64,000 nucleotides of DNA, from assembly GCA_013397455.1 (NCBI GenBank), contig VYZB01000023.1, forward strand, positions 4,696,995 to 4,760,994, written 5' to 3'. This DNA is from Crotophaga sulcirostris. Its lineage: Eukaryota > Chordata > Aves > Cuculiformes > Crotophagidae. The stretch's first letter is position 1, and every line of letters starts with the position of its first letter. Shown piece after piece: positions 1-29,399 of the stretch. Position numbers and translations under genes: made by a program. A model generated the notes under the pieces. The model did no database searches, had not been told where the DNA came from, and was given only the letters and a program-made list of their open reading frames with translations.

Positions 1-15756
<15,756 letters not shown>

Positions 15757-15886
15757 AGAATCGCATGATACATTTTAATAGCTTATTTTCAAACAAATGA
15801 AATGCAAATATTTTCCATTCAATGTAACATCACTTTTATCTTTGTTTTTTTAAAGTATCTTTCTTTACACGTCCATCTTCCAAAAT

Positions 15887-15928
15887 AATAAAAGCTATTG
15901 CAATACATGTATGCCTCAAAGCAATAAA
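15887..15928 (+). terminator. ABCC9: ABCC9 polyadenylation signals
   Basis: Two AATAAA hexamers at 15887-15892 and 15923-15928, about 130 and 170 bases after the SUR2B stop. Either could set the transcript end. The first is followed by TG-containing sequence (ACATGTATGCC). Usage is not testable from sequence alone. Confidence 0.6.
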
Positions 15929-15929
15929 A

Positions 15930-18900
15930 ATATCACTTCATTTAAACGCTATTAAACTTCACACGCACGCACAGGCACACAGAGGTAGAAGGTTTTGTTT
16001 CCTGGGAATATGACATTTTCCTTAGACTTTTCAGTGACTTCATTTTCTTTTACAGAGAGCAAAGAATACACTGCTCTTATAAACTGCATACGCTATGCAG
16101 GAACCAGCTATCAAATCGTGCAGTTTGTCAAGGAAACAAGAGATCCCCAGAAGAACTGGGTCCCCAGAGGGGGAAAATTTAAAAAAAAATATGCAAACCC
16201 ATAACACTTGGGGCAATCTGCTGCATTCCAAAGGCATAAACTTTGCTCTTCAAGTGTAGTGGATGTGGAATTTCATCAGAAATAAGGAAATTCTTCCTGT
16301 CCTTTGCTTTAGTTTGCATCCTATAATTGGCACAGTACTATTTTTCAGTGCAATGATGGCTTACCCCTACAGTCAATTCCTAAATCCATATTTGTTCTCT
16401 TTTCAATCAAAGATGCAAACTATTCTTTAATTATGCATGTTTTGATAGGCTTATAGAGGAATTTAGTACAGTGTCTTATGACTTTGTATTAAAATTAATA
16501 TTAATTCATAAACTTGATATTAGTCAATCTTTTAAACATGTTCACTAAAATCCTCTACATAAAATTGCATGTAATTAGCCAACCACTAATTGTTTTGTAT
16601 ATATTTAGCCCTTCACATTACTTTTTATACTGGGACAACTTTCTTTTTCTTTACATATTTCTAGCATAACCCTAAATCAGATCTAGTCCACGAAGGTATG
16701 ATTTTCGAATTATTTCTGTATCTTCAAGAATTTAAGTGAATTTAGATACATATTTGCATCATACAGTTTTTAAAAGGTTGTCTTCACTTGACTAATGCAT
16801 AGATTCTGAACCATGAAAACTGCACAACAAGTACTAAACCTCCTGAAGGAGTTTCACAAACACTCTCAAAGACAGAGCTTGAGACATCAGCTTCACTAGT
16901 AGTATTCAATGTAATTCTTATTCGTCCATTGTAATAAGGTTTAGGAAGAGCACGACATGCACTTAAGGCTATTTCTAGTGTAATAAAAAGAATATAAGGC
17001 ACAGTACTTGACAAAAAAAATGCTATGAATTTTTGAAAAGTTGACTTAAAATTGGGAGTGTAAAAATGACACACTGGTTTATCGTTTGGGGTTTTTTTCC
17101 CATCTTAACTGCTGGAAATAAAAGTTCTGTAACACAACTAAACAAAAGAACTCAGTCTTGAACATTTTATGAGGGGAAGTACTTCTGTGATTTTCCTGTC
17201 TACTGCTGTGAAAAGTTTTTGCTCTTTTCTGGATTAATTTCCTGTGTTGAACTTTGTCATACAAAGAAAATAAAAAAATAAAGCAGATGTTTACAGCAGA
17301 AGCGCATGTTATTACACAGATTCCAGAGCCAAAGGGCCAAAATCATTCCTCATTTAATTTCATTGTCTTCAGCGAAAAGCTAATTGGATTCCTTGCCATC
17401 AGACGCAGTCAGAATGAAGATGAAATAAAGCACATAACTTTGTTTATCTGCATATCTTTGATGCCGAGGCAATCCTGATTTATTTCAAGTGATGCCAACT
17501 CGCTCAATTAGATCCTGGTTTCCATTACATTAAATGGCTGCCATGGGTTTGGGATTGTGTCAGGTATCTTGCAGTACTTAAGATGGGCCAATAATAAGTA
17601 TCTTTTTTCTCTTACATTTCCCAGGGCCATTACAGGAGTAAGAAACCTTCTTTACTCATCCATCCCTCCAGAGCTATAGAACTTAACACTGCTTTTGAAA
17701 CATACCGAAAAGAAAATGCATTATGAATTGAGAAAAACAGATCAGCATGCTTTATTCATTTTATGGAAGTGTGCAGGAACATTGACCCTAGTATTACGAT
17801 AACCATGGTCAAAGTGTCTGATGATTGCTGTGGCCTATCCCACAGCTGCCTAGCAGGTTTAAAAGCAAGCCTTTATTATTCCTGAAGCATGTAATTCTAT
17901 TCAACATACACAAATCCCAAGAGAGAGCAAACATAAACGAACTGTTATAGATGTACCAGACCTCCTCGCATTATAGCCACTGTGCATATGATGTCAAATA
18001 CTCACCAAGTGCTTAGGCTGAACTTTGCTTTTTTGTGTTTTCCTCTAGTGGAGGAGAGTGTTCCCAACAATTGCACAGCAGTTTTGTTAGTGAGAAGGAT
18101 GCAGAAAGGATGAAATCTTTGAAACAATTCAATTTCTCCTTATTTCACATAAAGTTCTTAAACACGTCCCCTTTAGGAGCAGTTTTATTAGGCTGTGGCG
18201 CACACATGGTAGAGGAAACATCAGTCTGGAGATTTTGCTTCTTTGACTTGTCATACTCCTCTTCTGCTGGTCAGCCCTTATTCTCCTGCCACAGCCTTCT
18301 TGATTTTTTTTCTTCAACATTTCATTGTACCATACACTCTTGGAGGCTTATGCTTGTATCCCTAAATACCCCTTACTCTGCCTGTGACCTCCACTCCTTC
18401 CTGATTTAGTTCTGTACCCTCTGCTCTATTTCCTCCCTCACACAGCTCTGCACTCACTCTCCTCTCCCCGTGACTATCTCTAGCTTTCTACCATAACAAC
18501 CCTCCTCTTCAGGGGGACACTTAGCCTAGTGTCATCATGTTTTAGGGTTGTTTTTTCTTTCCCAAGCACTGAACTAAACAAGCTTTCATTATTGCAGTAT
18601 TGGTGCTAGAACTATTAAGTTCTTCCTCTTACAAAAGAACTTTGATTGCAAACACTGGTCATGTGTACATTTCTTTTAAATATGGATAGAGAAGAATCAT
18701 CTCCATGAGAGGTCCTAAATTTAGTTTCCCATCTCACTTGAATTTCTTTTTCTGCTAACTTTTTCTGTGACAGAATAATTAAAACAGAAGGAGTAAGAAC
18801 CCTTGCTGCCGATGCAGCTGCTTGAGAATCTACAGCAGTATCCCTCAACCTTTAACTTGCCACCAGTGGGTTTTCTTTCCTACTCCTTGAGCTGGGTCTA

Positions 18901-21900
18901 ATGGCTGGCACAGATGAGACTGTTTTCTTCTGTATGTGGCATTTCATCAAAGCCATAACATCTAGCTGCTCACTACTGCTTCTTCCAAACCAGAAATACC
19001 CCATACAACCTTTGTGCTTATGACTGAACCAAAGCTTTGATGTGCCGGGAAACCCACTGTAGGGGTTTTAAGTAGTTTTCAAAGCAGGTCCACAAGCCTC
19101 TGCCATAAAGAAATGCTGTTGGCAGGTAGCAAGGGGAGGATTTTGTCATCTCAAGATCCAGCACTTAAAACAGATCTCTCCATATATGTGCTTTGCTGGG
19201 GAGCTACAACAGCACAGTTGATGTAGGGATTAATCTAAAATGATTAATCTAAATCTAAATGAGCTATTTAATCTAAAATGATTAAATCTAAAATGAGCTA
19301 TTTTGATGATGTTTTCTGTGCAATCACATCTTGAAAGATGATGATACTCTCCTCGAGAGCAGCTTTGCCTGAGCTACTTGTGTTCTGCTAATTGTTATTA
19401 ATACTTCAGAGATTTGCGGTGCCTGACAATTACTTGGAATTGATGTTTCAAACAATACAGTTGCCAAATAGGAAAGTTGCTTTTTGTTCTAAAGAAAATA
19501 ACTCAAGTCAGTGGCTGAGAGGATTCCAAATTCTGAGATAAGTTTGTTGCTGATTTTTGGTAATTTTTTCAAACTTGTTTTAGATTAATATTACATGTTA
19601 TTTCAAAGAGTCCCTTGTAACTAACTATTCATACTTCCTTTGCTTTATTATGAAAACCTCTTGAAATGACCTGGATAATTTTGCCATTTGTTATACCATA
19701 AATTGTCTGTATGTGTGCTTGTTCACATACAAACATGCAATCTTTAATTTTAAAGAAGCATATGGTACAAGTAGCTCAAGGTTCATTTCCTTTCTTTTCA
19801 GAAGAAGGGTTCCTAAGAAAAAAAAAGTATGTTTTTTTTTAATTCCAGGCAAAGATCCATGTCACATTAGTCAACAGGATGATTCTTCCACTGGAGGTAC
19901 CTGTCTCTCATCAATGTCTGCAGAAGCCAAGGCAATGAGCTTGAACTAGGTGTTGAACTTTTTGATCACTAACTTTATAGCCTCAGGGAACCTCTGAGAG
20001 GTAGAGACAGACAATCAGAGGGATTTTTAGCCATGCATAAACCAAAGAGTATGCACTGATCCACCAGAATTTATTGCAAGGCAGAGAGCACTACAGAAGT
20101 TTGGAATAGCTCTGATAATAACAGGGGCATAAGTAAGGTCAAGTATTCAGGGAGACAGCACTGCTTTGTTAGGCAAATTGATATGCAAAAGAGGTATCTC
20201 CAGTGTTTATAAATTCCAGTTTCATTGCAGACCTGAAAAAGCTCTTTATTTGCAAGAGTTGGCCTGCTTTTCCCAACTGTATCATTTAGCTGAAGAATAT
20301 ATTATTAAAGACTTCTTTAGTGCTTGGACCAGCCCCTTTCAGGTTAGTGTAAACTAGCAGAACACATGTGTTATAAATTAAAACATTTCCACTGAATCCA
20401 ATTAGTACCAACAGGAATATGGCCCAAAGGATTTGGAATCTCATTATATAAAAAAACTCTGTCAGAAAAAAAGTAATTGTATTGAAGTATGTTTTTTTTA
20501 AATACAGACAATATCAGTTTTGAATGTGGTCAGGTAGGTCTCTTCAAACTTCTTATACAATACGCTGTTTGATTTAATTAATTGTTTTCTTTTTGCTTCC
20601 TAAAGCAATGGGCTCTCTTGCATTTTCGTATAAAGATGCTGATCCACTCACATACCACTCTGATAATGTCTCATGAGAAGCTGAAGGAACCACCACACAT
20701 ACAGAAGCTATCTAGGCATTTTATCACAAATGGAGATATAATGTATTCGAAGAAAACATCTACCTTTATAAAAAAAGCTGTGGCAAGGGTCATGTTTTCT
20801 TTATCATGTTTCTATTATCTAAAGGCAAAAGTTGAAGTCTGTTTCCCTTGCAAGTACTTTGGCCCAGTGTCCCCAGTGTGATACTGCCAACAGATATCAG
20901 TTCTAGAATATCTAGTGAAACCACACTGCTACTTGTTAAAATCTCTCTGGAGCAACAGATCTCCCCTCAAAATTGCACAAAAGTAAAAAATAATTCAGCA
21001 CATTTGCTTTTATATGCTCAAGTAATATCTTTTGAAAACCTAATTTAAAATAAAAATATGTTATGTAAGTCCTCTGGTATGAATTAAATGTTTAGTTTCT
21101 TTGGAAAAAAAATCCTTTCAAAGGCAAAACTAAGAGAGTATTGAAAAAAGTCTGAAAACAAAACTGTAAATCAAATTCTTCATTGCCATGCAAACATCCC
21201 AATCATTTCCACATTCGTTTTTTGCTGTTCTGTTTTTTCTCCACCAGAACTGACCTCTGTCTCAAATTGTAGGGAAAGATTAACAGGTTTTCAAATTATC
21301 AAAAAATTATGAGGCAGAAGTCCTCTGACTCTTACATATTAGCAATGTGCTGATGGTGTTTTACCAGGACGGCTTAAAGCATTGGCTTGTATGAAGCTGT
21401 GAAGTCCAGAGAAGCTTCCAAATGTAATCCTTCAAGTGGAGAGAGATATTTAGAAAAGTCTTAATCTATTTTCTACATAGTTCTTATTAATTATTCACTA
21501 CTGATAGCACCTATCTGCTGCTGGATACTATCCAGGGAAATGTAACAGGCACTCTTGGCAGGAGCTGTTCATTTCTCTAATACAATAAGCCACATTCTGA
21601 AGAGACTATAAACAAGCAGTCACTTAAAAAGATTTTAATAGTAATTAGTTTCTGTTTGGTGTATTGACATTCAGTATGTGCAAGATGTCTTCTTTCATTT
21701 TCATTGAACACGGATTTTAATCCTACAACTTACTATATAATAACTCAGCATTCCACTCACATCTTACTGTGCTGCACATTTCACTGCCCTGTGCACTCAT
21801 TCCCATGTATGCATATTACTCAATTTTATATATAAATACATTACATGGTTATCTATTTTTTGGATAAAAGATATAAGCAGTGAACAGTGCCAGCTAGCAC

Positions 21901-22470
21901 TGCCCATTAAGAGTGTCTCATAGCTATTCCCATGACATTTCTTAACTCTCCCTTTAATTTACTTCAGGGGTCTCTGGCTGTACCAGCTTACATCCATAAA
22001 TATCTCTTAAACATCCAGTAAAATATTTAACCATGTAACTAAGGAACTAATGCAGCTTGGTGTAAATGATATGGTCCAGAACCACTACCCTTCATTATCA
22101 CTGTTACAGATACCCCAAAGCAGCATATTCTCTGAAAAGCAGAAATTTACAGATTCACATTTCACGGTTACACATGTTTTTATCATACTAGCTAGATTAG
22201 AACCTTACTCTTTCAGCAATAACAACTATGACCATTAGACCTCTCCATCAGAGGCAGGAAACTGAGGTTCTAAGAAGCTCTGTGTATTGCAGACTTTTAT
22301 GGCTGAATCATTCGGTTTTGGGACCATCTGCTTCTCCAAGTCCCACCACAGCATCCGAGATCAGAGGGCTTGGAGTTGACAGTTATTCTATGATATGATC
22401 TTAAGATGAAAGATAGCATCTACCTTCCATCAATGGCATAATCTTAATTTATTAACCCTCACTCTGCAGA
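15930..22470. other. ABCC9-KCNJ8 intergenic DNA, left part
   Basis: AT-rich DNA with no conserved coding segment recognised. It contains an imperfect tandem repeat near 19231-19301. ORFs of 60-124 codons here (for example 18035-18409) show no domain, no conserved family pattern and no splice context. Confidence 0.75.
19231..19301. repeat. Imperfect tandem repeat (AATCTAAAATGATTA-type)
   Basis: Several partly overlapping copies of TTAATCTAAAATGATTA and AATCTAAATGAGCTATTT follow each other, giving a local duplication of about 35 bases. No function is apparent. Confidence 0.75.
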
Positions 22471-22479
22471 GACAATCAC

Positions 22480-22556
22480 TTATATATATATCACTATATG
22501 TATCGTATATATATATGAGATTATATATATCACTTTTTTATATATATATATCAATC
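22480..22556. repeat. TA-rich microsatellite
   Basis: Interrupted (TA)n runs with ATCACT interruptions. It can fold on itself because TA runs are self-complementary. Confidence 0.85.
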
Positions 22557-25500
22557 ACTTGTAGGCAAGGGGACCTTGAAGCACAAAGATGGAAACACAT
22601 AAAAATCCCATTTCATAAATCAGAAGAAAAATCTCCTTCCATTGACAATAAGTTCCTCTGAGCCAGCTCTGGGCTTCTCAGAAGAGGAGACAAAATTGTA
22701 TTACGCTACTCGAGGCTGAAGCCAGCCAGAAGCCAGAAGGCCTCTTGCTACACAAGAAGGATAAGCACAGTTTGGACAAGGAGATGGAATGAAAAATCCT
22801 TGTTGCCTGACTTTGTTGCATCAGGTACCACCAGAGGAAAGGCAAAAGAGAAATGGCAGCTATCATTTGCCCGAGCAGATGGAGTACATGTCTGCTCTTA
22901 GCTTCTGGGTTTTTCCTGCCGCCAGCACTTTGCCTACCGAGGCAGCCTTACCAGCTCCTAGTGCCAACTCTTAGACTCTATCTACATTGTTAAATAAAAT
23001 AGGAAAAGTGGCACAGCCCCTTGTGAGAGCATCTGTGTGTCTATAACTACAGCTATCCCAAAAAAAGGTTGCCTTGTCTACCCTGCGCGTTTGGAACAAT
23101 CTCTGGACTGTGCTTGGGGCATCCCATGTCCAAGTTGTGCCTGGATACCGCTTGGAGGATGCCACCTGAGATAAGTCAAAGCCTTGCCATGGAAGAAGTG
23201 GAGAAATAATATTGCAGTGGAAGAAGATTTTTAAAAAAATCAGATATTAGATACTTTGATATATCATGTAGTGAGGAAACCCCTACTCCACAAGACTTAA
23301 AATCTGAATGTTGTATGGAAATCTGACATGAGACTAAGCAGAGGGAAGAGGGCAAGGACACTAAGGAAAGTAGAGCTACATGCCTGATTGTGGAAGACCA
23401 GGTTAGCAGACATTGCTCTGAAAGTCTCTTGAGTTTGGAAGCAGCTCAGCTGTTCTGAGACCTCTGCTGTTTAGAGTGGTCTGTTATGGGCAGACCTGTG
23501 AGGAAAAAGGGAGGAGTGCAAGAGGAAGATGCTAAGGAGGCCAAACCCTCATTTACCTTTTGCCCAATGCACTGGTGGTATTAAGTACAGCACTGAAACT
23601 TGCCACCAGCTCTTCCACCCCAGCTGCAGAGCCACTTTGGCACTGGTCAGCAAGTTAGGAGCTTGTAGGAAGTCATTCTACGCTGTGGTTTGACCTGTGA
23701 GTGAACTTAAACCATTTGATGCTTCCATCCAATGACTGATCATAGGAGTTTAGCAAAGAGATGAGAAGCATCCACGTCTCCACCACCTAGAGAAGGCAAA
23801 GAGTTCACATCTCTACTCAGCCTTTTCAGAGGTTGGTCTGGCCTATAAACTCAGAAATGGGAATCATCACAGACATAAGGATCCATAGCCAGTTTTCCCA
23901 TAGGAAAAAAGTCATCAGGAAAATAGCCAGTGAGCCAGAGGGGAGAAGCACCTAAGGGAAAAGAACACTCCAGTGAATTAGCAACATGGGAAGAAACTTA
24001 TTCTTACCATGTTCAACCTACTTACAAACTGGTTTACAGTTTTTCCATAAATTAAAGCACAGGGAGAGATATCAGAAAAATCCCAAACTGATCTGTTCCC
24101 AGAGCCTTAGAAGAAACCCCTGTTCCAGGAAGAGACATGTGATGTGATAGATGCACTTCATCAGGTATCACAAAGAGGCTGTACCACTGTCACTATTGCC
24201 ATCTCATCCTTTAGCAGAGATTGACTTGTTAAAAAGTCCCAGATCTGATAGTATATTATTTCTGTACTTTGAGCTAAAGGTTTAACTGAAGCATGTGGAA
24301 GCTAATATCTGTTGTGAACTGAAAAATGAGAGGAATACCTAGCTTTGCTGGTCAAGGATCCCATCACCTTAATGATGAGCTGGGTAAAAGTGGTGTCAGT
24401 GTCCCTGACATGGTGGTGGTGTAACAGGTTTAGTCTCTGTAGCACTGAGGCTCAGCAAAGTGCACCCTTTGGTTTTCAACCTGCACTAAAATGAGAAATC
24501 TCGGAAGAAACAAACACACATCTAAAATTGAAGATAGGGAGACTGACAAGTACTGTGGGGCTGCAAGAAATCTTGGTAGGTTTTGCACAAGGATTTAATA
24601 TGATGTGGTCATCTCTAAAGAGAAATAAGGCCAGGGATTATGGCAAAGAGTATAAGGTATATCTTGCAGCACAAGGCATTTCCTTCAGCTGCCCCTTTCT
24701 TGGCTCACATGTGTCCCTGGAGCAGAGGGGGGTTTAGGGAACCAGAGGCTAAAAGATGTTGGATTGCATAAATCATATGACTGTAGGAACCATGTAATTT
24801 GGGTGTGATAATCTTCTCTCTCCTCTCCCCACTCCTCCCCACACACTGCTGACTGTGCAGGAGGTCAAGGGCTGCAGCCCCAGCCCAAAACAGTTCCCTG
24901 CCTGCTTTCTCATGCTATGTATTTCTCTAGGACCATGCCCTCTCTCACTGATGCATCCTGGTGGCCCATGTACTGACCTGTCATAGCAAGTGAACCATTA
25001 AAGGACAGCAGCACTTCCCAGGAGAGACCACAGGAGCCAGCAGGGGAGCATGTGTTGCATTGCAAGCAGCAGCAGGGACCTAACCCTGTGCAGGTTTGGC
25101 TGGAGTTACCACTGGCCACTAATCCCATGGAGCCAGCTGTGAGCAGAGATACTTGGAAGTCAGTCTAATGCTGTTCAAACCATAGCAAGCTCAGGCCTGC
25201 TTTAGGAGCTAAGGACATGCTCCAGGAGATACAGTTGCTGCCATTTAAGACAGTTCACCCCAGATGGTGTGAGTCTCTCTTTTTTTTCCCCATGCTACAT
25301 AGGGAGCAGATATAAAGGTAGGGTATACTTTTGCCATGACCAGCAGTGCCCATCAGCTCCCAGAACTGCAGAAGGGAAACCACAACGTATCAGCCCATCT
25401 GCTACCTGGTGACTGTGTGCAGGGGACAGAAAATACTAAGAGTCCTGGTGACAAATGCACCATGCTCCATTTGTCGGCACTGTATGTACCATGACAGAGA

Positions 25501-28500
25501 TTTGAGACAACAGCAAACATATTGCTGGCTTTGCAGAGGGTCAATAGCCTGCGCTCCGTAGCCTGAAAGGCACAGAGAAGTCAGAGTACCATATTTCATT
25601 GAATGAGGCAGATGTAGCATTTCCAAACCAGACAGTTTTAATCGGAAAGAATCCCTCTGCTAGTAAACACACAGAACATCTACCAACTTCACTATGCAAC
25701 TTAGTAATATTGGAACGAAGGACATGTTCGAAGTTACAAGTATTTTGAAGATAAAGACTATTTTTGTCCTACTGCTCTTGCATGAAACAGGGGGGGAAAA
25801 AAGCTGGTTCAGGCTAACAGGCGCCCTTAGTTTGCAGTTTCTGCTCTTTCATATTTGATGGATCTACTGCCAGTCCAGATGGAGAAGAGTTCATCCATCC
25901 TATCCAAATATGGTTTATCAGCTTTGTGTCTTTGTGGAAGCCTCGTGCTGAGTGCATGACATCTCTGAATGCCTGCAAAGTCATCCTATCTCTAAGTTAA
26001 GATTAGAATTTCAAACAAAACTTATTATGAAGCAGGATTTTCTGAAAGAGTTGGACACTTCCATAATGTGGAAATTTCAGATTCATGTCTAAGCACATTA
26101 TTTAATCCTTTTTTATATAGGCATATTTGTAAAATGAGGTTTACCTTAATATCAGTAACTCTTCTGGGTGGAGGGGAAATGAAACAGCATGAAGAGAGAT
26201 GCATGATGGGCCATAATAAAACTAGACCCAAACCTGCCATCACTTCTCATCATATTTTGCCTGAAAAGGCTGTGTTCACAGCACTCAGACACTATGTTCT
26301 TACAAAATGGATTAGGAGACATTTTGGGAGATTTTCCCAGCTATTACTTAAACCTCAGACTTAAATGTGCGTGTGGCAACCAAGCAAGTATTTAAAAGGT
26401 CAAATGGGAACATTTTTAGTAGCTGTCACTCTCCAGAACATATTCATACTCTGTAGCTTGGGGAAGTGGAAGTTGTGCTCAAAATCATGTCTCTCAATGT
26501 TTAACCAGGAAGAGTGAATTGGTCTGGTGCTCCTCATCTTCACATCCCAGCGGTCTTGGCCCAGCAGACTTCCTCAAAGCTGATCTCAAATGTAAGAGAG
26601 GAGGAGGGCATCCCCTCCTGTGAGGGGGAAGCTCTTCCAGTGTTGAACAGGCAGAGATGAAAAGGCAGGATTTTATGAGCACTCTCCTGTCAAATGTATG
26701 ATGATGGGTAAAACAAGCACTAATTTTTGTTTAGTCCCATCAAAGTTGTGGTAAGATTATTTGTGTGTATTTGATGGGACATCTTCCTACCTCAGTTACA
26801 AAAAGCTGGCCTCTGCATGGTGTCCACTTAAGGGCAAGGAAACCTCCAGCACATTAGTGAGGAGTAAGTGGGGCTGAGAGGTCATAGGGGACTCTGACAG
26901 TATCAGCACCGGCGACAGTTTCTATTCCACCTAACCAGCTTGAGGAAGGTCCCTCCTTGCTCCCACTTGCCCTCAGAGAATATTTTGATTCATTTTTCTA
27001 AATTAGCTGCTAATCCACACACCATGCATCACACAGTCCGAGTCACTGTCAGAAGAGATGGGGCATGGAGCACACCAGCAGCAGCTCCTATTCCCTCACA
27101 CCCCAGCAAAGCCAAGAGGCTTTTGCAAAGTGACAAGGGGCCGAGGCTGAATACAGCCAAAGTGATGAGTTATGCTCTAAGGTGGTAAGTAAATAAGTGA
27201 CATTTATTGCTGTTTCTGTGTCCCTCTTTATAAAGCTGTGGATTTCAATAACTTCAAGGGAAACTGCAACTGTGCATGTGACATGAGTAAACGTGTCAGA
27301 AGCAAAATAATACAATTCAAGGATCTTACAAAAAAAGGAGAGGGATTTCCATGTAGTTCCCAGACAGTTATTTATTTTTTGAGATACAGCTAGCAACCAT
27401 ATTGGAGAACATCAATCTAGCCCTAGCGTGGAACAAATACTTCATAGGAGCTAAAAGGGAGACAGGATGAGGAAAAGGATAAGCAAAAAGAAAAAAAGGA
27501 AAAGGATAAGCAAAAGGAAAAAAGGAAAAGGGAACAGATATTTTTTCCTACCTGTAATGGATAAGTTATTTTTAATAATTACACTCAACTGAGAGGCACT
27601 TTTGGAGGCTGCATCAAACAAATGAGTCAGCCACCTCCAGACCAGTCTCTGCCACCCTATTTGTAGCAGGGTAACATCTCAAGTTGTCTAAGCCCAGCCC
27701 ATGAAGTTCCATAGCTGGCACCAACAATGCTGATCCTGCAGAAACCCACCCAAGTGATTTTGTGTATGTGTACTCAGAGTCTGGTTAGACTTTAAAGGTA
27801 ATCGGTTTAGATTGTGATTTTTCAGACTGGAGCTGGTCACCTGCCTAAAGTTGATTTCATACACAAATGTTTATCTAATTGCCTAATATGACTGAGGCTT
27901 TAAGTCTGGCTCTTTTCTGACTACTGGATATCTGGTGTTAGAAAAGGATAGCGCTAGAAAAGTTTCCAGGAATCACTCATCTGTTTAAAGTTGAGCACGT
28001 GCAAGTGTTATAACCGGGTGGATATCCTCAAGCTGAGGATTACACTGCCTGTCAAATGTGCCTTCTCAGTTTTTCCAAGCCTGAATGCACTTAAAAGCCT
28101 TCCTGATCACAGCAGGCCTTGCAAGTGTTTCTTTTTTTCTCTGGTTTACATAGAGAAGTAAGGTATTTTGTTCTGTATAAACTTTATAACATAGAAGTCA
28201 TTCGCTTGAGTGATGCACAAAAAAGTTTAGAAACCTCCCTACTGTATACACACACTTTCCTTGGACATGTGGGAGTTAATCCAACACAATGAAATCTCTG
28301 CACTTTGCTTCATTAAAATCTAAATTTAGATGTTTTCATAGAGTTGATGTACTGCTTATTCTTCCTACTACAAACCCGAAGACTTTGGGAAAAAAAGCTG
28401 CAATTTCCAAGAATGCAAGTTTCCATTAAACACAAGAGCCAAAACTGTAAACTTCAACCTGTGGGAAAAAGAGCAAACTTCTGTGATTTCACTGTTTGTT

Positions 28501-28790
28501 TCTTTGCCATTGAGCATAATTTTTCCTATATCCATCTCATATGCAAATACCCATCTGCCAGTGCCTGTTACACCAACTGAAAATTTTAATGAGCCTGACT
28601 GTGCCCAACAAGAGTGGTGAACCATAAAAAGGAATGTCTATTTCTTCTTAATTTTCTTGCAGAAACAGGTAGTTAAGTTTGTCAAAAGCAACCAGGAGAT
28701 TCTGGTTTTAGCCCTCCAAGCACTTACACATACGCTTTGCTTTCTGCCTGCAAGCTATCTCAGCAAGATTTGAGACAAGATAAAACATGA
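22557..28790. other. ABCC9-KCNJ8 intergenic DNA, right part
   Basis: No recognised gene. It contains an A/G-rich tandem repeat at 27471-27533. Regulatory elements for KCNJ8 could lie here, but none can be named from this sequence alone. Confidence 0.75.
27471..27533. repeat. 27-bp A/G-rich tandem repeat, about 2.3 copies
   Basis: The unit begins GGAAAAGGATAAGCAAAA and occurs at 27471 and 27498, with a truncated third copy following. All top-strand bases are purine except the T and C in each unit. Confidence 0.8.
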
Positions 28791-28794
28791 GAAG

Positions 28795-29378
28795 AAGCCT
28801 GGCCAGCAGGTTAAGGGACGTGATTCTTCCCCTCTGCTCTGCTCTCGTGAGACCCCACCTGGAGTGCTGTGTCCAGTTCTGCAATCCCCAACACAAGAAG
28901 GATATGGAACTGTTGGAATGGGTCTAGAGGAGGGCTATGAAGATGATTGATTGGAGGGCTGGGGCACCTCTGCTGTGAGGACAGGATGAGAGAGTTGGGG
29001 TTGTTCAGCCTGGAGAAGAGAAGGCTCCGGGGAGACCTTATAGCGGCCTTCCAGTACCTGAATGGGCTACAGGAAAGTTGGAGAAGGGCTCTTTAAAGGG
29101 GCGAGTATTGATAGGATGAGGGGGAATGGCTTTGAATTGGAAAGGGGAAGATTTAGATTAGATATTAGGAAGAAATTCTTCATGCTGGGGGTGGTGAGGC
29201 CCTGGCACAGGTTGCCCAGGGAAGCTGTGGGTGCCCCCTCCCTGGGGGTGTTCAAGGCCAGGTTGGATGGGGCCTGGAGCAGCCTGGGCTGGTGGGAGGG
29301 GTCCCTGCCCAGGGCAGGGGGGTGGAACTGGATGGGCTTTAAGGTCCCTTCCAACCCAAACCATTCTGTGATTCTATA
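28795..29378 (+). mobile_element. CR1 LINE 3' fragment, relatively intact
   Basis: About 580 bases of avian CR1 3' sequence: GTGAGACCCCACCTGGAGTG, the GTTCAGCCTGGAGAAGAGAAGG block, TTAGATATTAGGAAGAAATT, CCTGGCACAGGTTGCCCAGG, AAGGTCCCTTCCAACCCAAA and the terminal ATTCTGTGATTCTAT. Its match to the consensus I remember is better than that of the other copies, suggesting a younger insertion. It ends about 20-40 bases before the CpG-rich KCNJ8 promoter region. ORFs on both strands here (28708-28896, 29062-29379) are CR1 shadows. Confidence 0.95.
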
Positions 29379-29399
29379 AAGTTGCAAAGGCACAACTCT

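Noticed and set aside
29062..29379. 105-codon plus-strand ORF and overlapping minus ORFs
   Set aside because: The whole span is the 3' untranslated part of a CR1 element, not its coding region.
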